A stretch of DNA of 64,000 bases from Batillaria attramentaria (lineage: Eukaryota > Mollusca > Gastropoda > Batillariidae). The notes under the pieces were generated by a model, which saw nothing but the letters and a program-made list of their open reading frames with translations, did not search any database and had not been told where the DNA came from. The translations under genes were made by a program, and so were the position numbers. The stretch's first letter is position 1; each line of letters starts with the position of its first letter. The stretch lies in the NCBI GenBank assembly GCA_018292915.2, contig JACVVK020000399.1:562501-626500 (forward strand), in the 5' to 3' direction. Shown in pieces: positions 59,274 to 64,000 of this stretch.

Positions 59274-59367
59274 CATATTAACGGTGTGCTGTGCAAATTA
59301 GCAGAAAATATCTTGTGGTAGCGACACCTCAAGTCTGTAAGAATGTTTGACTGGTGGACACAGGGTG

Positions 59368-59452
59368 AGTGGGTGGGTGTTTGGGGGTTTATCGTTCTTT
59401 TCCACCACATATGGTGATATCAAAGACGGGTCAACGATGAAAAAAGCAGGCA
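59368..59452 (-). mobile_element. SINE-A, head deleted
   Basis: GGGTGGGTGTTTGGGGGTTT to GCAACGATGAAAAAAG-like end; broken off before the head and joined directly to the satellite (CACCGATTCCCTGG). Confidence 0.8.
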
Positions 59453-59812
59453 CCGATTCCCTGGATTTCCCTGTTTACGTTCACAGGAAACAGACCTCGG
59501 CAAACATGGGAAAGCTAATTACTCAGCTTGAACTCGCATGAACAGACTCTTATTATTTGTTCATGTAGTGACTTTATAAGGTTCCCACGTAGTGTCTGCT
59601 GGTTGTGTCTGAGTCCCGAATATACATGCAGCAGTTGTGTTCGACCACCAGTGTGGAAGACAGTGTTCTGCCTAATAAGTCCTTTTTTCAGATCACTTGG
59701 CTTTAAGTGTATGTCTTTTACATCATATTAAAGTGTGCTGTGCAAATTAGCTGAAATGTCCCGTGGTAGCGACACCTCTAGTCTGTAAGAATGTTTGACT
59801 GGTTGACACAGG

Positions 59813-59978
59813 GTGAGTGGGTGGGTGTTTGGGGGTTTATCGTCCTTTTCCACCACATAGGATGAGACGGGGCAACGATGAAAAAGCTAGCACAAATATT
59901 TGGCCCCAGCCGGGATCAAACTCATGACCTGAGCAGTAGAAGTCCAACGCTCTACCATTTGACCACCCCGGCTTCCCT
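59813..59978 (-). mobile_element. SINE-A in the satellite
   Basis: Inserted at the same satellite position as the copy at 59368 (after GACACAGG). The head is complete (CCAGCCGGGATCAAACTCAT, ending CCCCGGCTTCCC) and the body has an internal deletion (CATAGGATGAGACGGGG). Confidence 0.85.
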
Positions 59979-61286
59979 ACTTGTGGACACAGAGATTCCC
60001 TGGATTTCCCGGTTTACGTTAACAGGAAACAGATGTCGTTCAACATTGCAAAGTTAATTACTCAGCTTCAACACTCGTGAACAGCTTCTATTTATTTGTT
60101 TATGCAATGACTTTCTCACGTTCCCACATTGTATTGGCTGGTTGTGTCTGAGTCCCGATTATACATGCAGCAGTTGTGTTCGAGCACCAGTGCGGAAGAC
60201 TGAATTCTGCCTAAAAATAATCCTTTTTTCAGACCACTTGGCTTTGAGTGGATGTCTTTTACATCATATTAGCGTGTGCTGTGCAACTTATCTTAAATAT
60301 CCCATGGTAGCGACACCTAAAGTCTGTAAGAATGTTTGACTGGTGGGCACAGATTCCCTGGATTTCCCGGTTTACGTTAACAGGAAACAGATGTCGTTCA
60401 ACATTGCAAAGTTAATTACTCAGCTTCAACACTCGTGAACAGCTTCTATTCATTTGTTTATGCAATGACTTTCTCACGTTCCCACATTGTATTGGCTGGT
60501 TGTGTCTGAGTCCCGACTATACATGCAGCAGTTGTGTTCGAGCACCAGTGCGGAAGACTGAATTCTGCCTAAAAATAATCCTCTTTTCAGACCACTTGGC
60601 TTTGAGTGTATGTCTTTACATCATATTAACGTGTGCTACGCAAATTAACTGAAATATCCCACGGTAGCAACACATGATGCCTGTAAGAATGTTTGGCTGG
60701 TGGGCACAGATTCCCTGGATTTCCCGGTTTATGTTTACAGGAAACAGATGTCAACCTACGTGGCAAAGCTAATTACTCAGCTTGAACACTCGCAAACAGC
60801 TTCTTTTTATATGTTTATGCAATGACTTTCTCACGTTCCCACATTGTACTGGCTGGTTGTGTCTGAGTCCCGACTATACATGCAGCAGTTGTGTTCGAGC
60901 ACCAGTGCGGAAGACTGATTTCTGCTTAAAAATAAACCTCTTTTCACACCACTTGGCTTTTAATGTCTGTCTTTTACGGCATATTACAGTGTGCGATGCA
61001 AATTACCTGAAATATCGCACAGGCAAATGTGTGTAAGAACAGGGATATTAAACCCAGAATTTTGATGTGTACACGGGACGTGTGTAAATTTGTGTAAGCC
61101 TTACACACTTACACATTTGCGTTGTGGGGGACCTCACCACAACTTAACCTGAAACCAATTTTTTAGGCATTTTAGAGGTCATACAACACGTTCTTACACT
61201 TAGTGCAATGTGAGAACGTTCTCACAAACACCTCCGTTCCCACACCGTATCATGGATTAGTGTCTGAGTTCCCACAGTGCACGTCG

Positions 61287-61290
61287 GACA

Positions 61291-61329
<39 letters not shown>

Positions 61330-61461
61330 GCACAAATGCGCGCGCATTACTGTACGCACAAATCAATGCACGCTCTACTCCGTTCCTGCACTCCCCCCCC
61401 CCCCCCACACACCCCCGGCCTCACCTCCACCCCTCCCCCACCCTCACACACACACACCGTG

Positions 61462-61508
<47 letters not shown>

Positions 61509-61600
61509 CACATGTGCGCGCTTCTATACGCACAAGCCAATGCACGCTCCATCCCCCCCCCCCTGCCCCCCATCCCCCCCCCCCCACACACACACACTGG
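61287..61600 (+). repeat. CA-rich dispersed repeat R2 (copy 2)
   Basis: CA runs at 61294-61325 and 61442-61514 flanking the same unique blocks as 38416-38705 (ATTACTGTACGCACAAATCA, GCACAAGCCAATGCACGCTC). Confidence 0.75.
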
Positions 61601-62018
61601 CAGACTGCATGTTACACACTCCCTCCCCTACACACGCCAAAAGAAACAATCGTGCACGCACAAATCTAAGCCCGAGCTCACATCCTTTCGACTAGCCCAT
61701 TAACCACGCCCATCGCAAATCTCCCAAAGTTACCTTTCGACCTGTGCCCCTCGCCGGGCCATCCCATCTCTAACCTTGAACCCACCACCTAATTCACGCA
61801 CGCAAACTTAGCACTCTTTCTGTCCAAACAATGGCGCCTGCAAAACATGTGGCACGCGTCATCAGTTTCCCGCATACTGAAAACACCCGCATACTGAAAA
61901 CAGGTCACGTGCTCGTTTCCGTAGGATAATTATAGCCGTGACGAAATATGTTTATCTTCCCGGCGTGTTTTTTAAGCAAATTTTTTTTTTTTTTAATAAA
62001 AGTCTCTCCGACAGTGTT

Positions 62019-62215
62019 TAGAGTTCGGCTTATCTGTCAAAATCACGTTTGAGATATCCGTGTTTGAGTTAGCTATTTTTTGACAGAGTTTGGCTTATCC
62101 GAATTAAAAATAGTCTTACAAAGAGGGGGGTCTGGCGGGGAATTGGTTTTGGTTTCTGTTATCCGAGTTTTTTGCTTAAGCGTGTTCCGCTTAGGCGAGT
62201 GCGGCTGTATACCTC
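62019..62215. mobile_element. Candidate pogo/Tigger-like MITE (copy 2)
   Basis: Ends with CGCTTAGGCGAGTGCGGCTG before TA and begins near GAGTTCGGCTTATCTGTC. Internal GGCTTATCCGAATT and TTATCCGAGTTTTT match the element at 37881-38030. Confidence 0.5.
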
Positions 62216-62299
62216 CAACGATCGCCACAAATGGAAGAGAGAGAGAGAGAGAGAGAAAACCTTCAGGGAAACGGCATGCACAAAATCGCAAGGATGTTC

Positions 62300-62465
62300 G
62301 GGATAACACGGACCTCCATAGAAGCATTATACAACCATTCTCCTCCTCACCACCATCATGCATAAGAAAAAAAAACGCCCCAGCTTTCGAACGCTCTGTG
62401 CAAAATCCAACCACGAACTGGAAGGAAGACCGCTGGAGTTGACAAAGACAAGTGCCAAAAAAAAA
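62300..62465 (+). repeat. Dispersed repeat R1 (copy 2)
   Basis: CGGACCTCCATAGAAGCATT, CTCACCACCATCATGCATAA and CGCTGGAGTTGACAAAGACA align with 37190-37370; an A-rich tail follows. Confidence 0.5.
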
Positions 62466-63394
62466 TTAAAATAAATAAAGGAAGGAAGAAAAAGACAAGA
62501 AAGAAAAAAAAGAAAGAAAAACAAAGTGTGCGAGATGAAAGGCACCACCACGCACAAAGCAAAGTAGATTCTATTAATATTTGTCACGTGCGTGTTGGAG
62601 CTATATTTAGAGCAGCCTGTGATATTTTAAGAAATGCCGCAGCTAAATCAGCGTCCGTTGGAGTAACTACCGCGTACGGTAACCTTTGCTAAAGGATAAG
62701 AGCAGTGACACAAACCGTTACTTTACGATCACATCGACCCTTTTTCGTGGCAACTTGTCACTTAAGGAGCATGATGAAAGCCAGATTTTAAAAGGTAAAA
62801 GGTGTCAGACCAAAAAATCCTTAAACACTTAAAAAAAACACCTTTTGTCTTCTATATATGTAAATCTGGCATTTTTAAACCACTCATTTCTTTTTTCTTG
62901 CATGTATTCACATTTTATTCCGATTTTCCTTTAACGTTCAGAAAAAGAGTACAGGTTAAAGAAATGCAGTTAATTAATTTTAATCGACCAGCTGCACAAA
63001 GAACCTCAGGGCTGCCACTGCAGCTTGAAATCAAAAATAGAAAGAAAAAAAAACATAGCTGGAGTTTCTTTCCTTGACAATGTCTACAGGGCAAATTTGC
63101 CGGAACGAAAACTCGACTACTTTACATTTAAAACCTCGGAGGAATATATTGATGTGTAATTGTAAATAGTAGTTCGTTCATCATTTAATTAGTTATTGTG
63201 CATCGTCGATGGTAAAAAGAGTGATAAAAATTATGAGAAAATTAGCAACATAAAGAGTTGACGGAGAAGGTTCGACATTTTTGTACTCTTGGGCATTTTG
63301 GAGACTTTTCAACGGCAAAACGCTACAAAAAAAAAAAAAAAAACAACAAAAAAAAACACCACAAATAACTGCGCATTACATGTGAGGACATGCG

Positions 63395-63400
<6 letters not shown>

Positions 63401-63446
<46 letters not shown>
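63401..63446. repeat. (CA)n microsatellite beside the exon 1 donor
   Basis: About 22 CA dimers, read as (UG)n in the calmodulin-like transcript, starting about 20 nt after the exon 1 donor. Confidence 0.95.
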
Positions 63447-63450
<4 letters not shown>

Positions 63451-63466
63451 CATTGATATACAGTAC

Positions 63467-63673
63467 CTCTGTGGCCGCGTCTGTACCCAGTGGTGCCCCC
63501 TCTGATGACCTACTTCGACAGAATGCCAGTTTGTCATGGCGACCTCGCTCCGTTAGCTGCATTTCCGGTGTGGACAACTTGCGCGCGCATGCACCGGAAG
63601 GAGACGGAGGCGACACCTTGCGACCGGATTTGAAGGAATCGACGCTGGAGCTGCTTCTCGATTTCCGAGACAT
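63467..63673 (-). CDS. Calmodulin-like EF-hand protein, exon 1 (N-terminal extension)
   Basis: Minus strand: ATG at 63673 with an in-frame TGA upstream at 63710-63712, then 69 codons to the donor ACAGAG/gtactg at 63466. It ends in phase 0, matching the phase 0 start of exon 2. The coding sequence is MSRKSRSSSSVDSFKSGRK and onward: basic, Ser/Arg/Pro-rich, no EF-hand, probably disordered; several RS, SP and TP sites could be phosphorylated. Assignment to the same gene rests on strand, phase, open frame and lack of another candidate partner. The 34 kb distance leaves room for doubt. Calmodulin itself starts two residues before LTEEQ, so the extension is a derived feature. With exons 2-5 the CDS is 723 nt, 240 residues. 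Confidence 0.6.
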
Positions 63674-63744
63674 CGGACTCGATTCACGCTTCACTGCACA
63701 AAGCTGGCTTCACGGATCGCTGGCCAAAGGAGTGGCGTTGGCAG

Positions 63745-63760
63745 TATATATATATATATT
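63745..63760 (-). promoter_or_regulatory. TATA-like stretch upstream of the calmodulin-like gene
   Basis: TATATATATATAT on the minus strand, 72-87 nt before the ATG. It would set a start near 63715-63725 and a 5' UTR of about 45 nt. It could also be a short TA microsatellite. Confidence 0.35.
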
Positions 63761-63773
63761 TTTATCAGTCGGT

Positions 63774-64000
63774 GGATGAATTGAGCTAAAAGGATCGAGT
63801 CCCAGTTTGTTTCACTTCTGACGCCAGCCAGCGGTCGGATCGTTCTGTTTCCTCGCTTCCAGATAACTGCGAATGATGTCAGAAATATTCTGGTCGAAAT
63901 CTCCTGAGAGCTATAGGCAAGCCGTTTTCTCTGCCGGCCTCGAGATGCGAAGTCGGATGTCAAGGGAGCATACTCCCATCCGTAGATTTTAATACGGCAG
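63774..64000. other. Upstream region of the calmodulin-like gene
   Basis: Moderately GC-rich, non-repetitive sequence. A 90-codon minus-strand open frame (63691-63963) crosses it but lacks recognisable motifs. It probably contains promoter sequence; no specific element can be named. Confidence 0.3.

Larger units (their letters stand above)
58717..61040. repeat. ~355-bp satellite array, five to six units
   Basis: Units contain GATTCCCTGGATTTCCCGGT, ACAGGAAACAGA, AATTACTCAGCTT, TTCCCACATTGTA, GGCTGGTTGTGTCTGAGTCC, CCACTTGGCTTT and TTACATCATATTA. Units restart at about 59455, 59990, 60350 and 60705, with partial units at both ends. Interrupted by a hAT-like element (58822-59273) and two SINE-A copies. 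Confidence 0.88.
29325..63466 (-). other. Intron 1 of the calmodulin-like gene (~34 kb)
   Basis: Spans from the exon 1 donor (GAG/gtactg) to the exon 2 acceptor; both junctions are phase 0. It contains almost all large repeats of the right half of the window, listed separately. UG-type dinucleotide repeats in the transcript lie 20 nt after the donor and about 110 nt before the acceptor. I see nothing nameable in 30570-31020, 31095-32100, 32170-32835, 32950-34120, 34935-35280, 35680-36200, 36330-36580, 37375-37870, 39045-40910, 49960-51440, 51735-52490, 52895-53430, 55505-56220, 61605-62015 and 62470-63400 beyond short homopolymers. Confidence 0.75.

Noticed and set aside
62080..62442. 120-codon plus-strand ORF
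   Set aside because: Crosses a pogo-like MITE, a GA run and repeat R1; not a gene.

Overview
The window looks like non-coding-rich nuclear DNA of a marine invertebrate, probably a mollusc (gastropod-like). This rests on dispersed tRNA-derived SINEs, very long CA/GT and CT/GA microsatellites, MITE-type DNA transposons, a decayed LINE, and small exons with GT-AG boundaries in huge introns. The organism assignment is inference; nothing in the window proves a species. There are no operons, prokaryotic signals or CRISPR arrays.

Two protein genes can be supported, both on the minus strand. (1) Positions 222-1113 hold two exons of a claudin/PMP22-type four-transmembrane protein with an unusual serine/tyrosine/aspartate-rich N-terminal repeat region; its 3' end runs off the left edge. 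(2) Positions 24298-63673 hold a five-exon gene for a calmodulin-like (or essential-light-chain-like) EF-hand protein. All exon phases agree and the spliced CDS is 723 nt (240 residues). Only the third of its four EF-hand loops has canonical calcium ligands, and it carries a 69-residue Ser/Arg-rich N-terminal extension on its own exon. Intron 1 is about 34 kb and fills most of the right half of the window; introns 2-4 are 155, 4043 and 313 bp.

Layout: 1-1113 claudin-like exons; 1114-24297 intergenic DNA with microsatellites, SINEs, TTAA-flanked MITEs, a fold-back element and a dispersed repeat with telomere-like motifs; 24298-29324 the four 3' exons of the EF-hand gene; 29325-63466 its intron 1; 63467-63673 its first coding exon, with a TATA-like stretch just upstream.

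Intron 1 contains a recent head-to-tail duplication of a 4.1-4.5 kb block (41391-45860 and 45871-49950). One copy carries a SINE whose exact empty site survives in the other copy. The intron also holds a 423-bp Tc1/mariner-type MITE in both copies, a decayed LINE reverse transcriptase (54362-55500), a cluster of short palindromes (57398-57605), a 30-bp minisatellite (58158-58493), and a ~355-bp satellite (58717-61040) invaded by a hAT-like element with a verifiable empty site.

Two tRNA-derived SINE families recur. SINE-A (~170 bp, head resembling tRNA-Arg-UCU, tail ending in CCCACCCA-like repeats) has about 14 copies or fragments. SINE-B (~395 bp, tRNA head, ATT-repeat tail) has about 6. Family labels are mine, not database names. 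A few short, low-confidence candidate exons and promoter-like clusters are listed as such.
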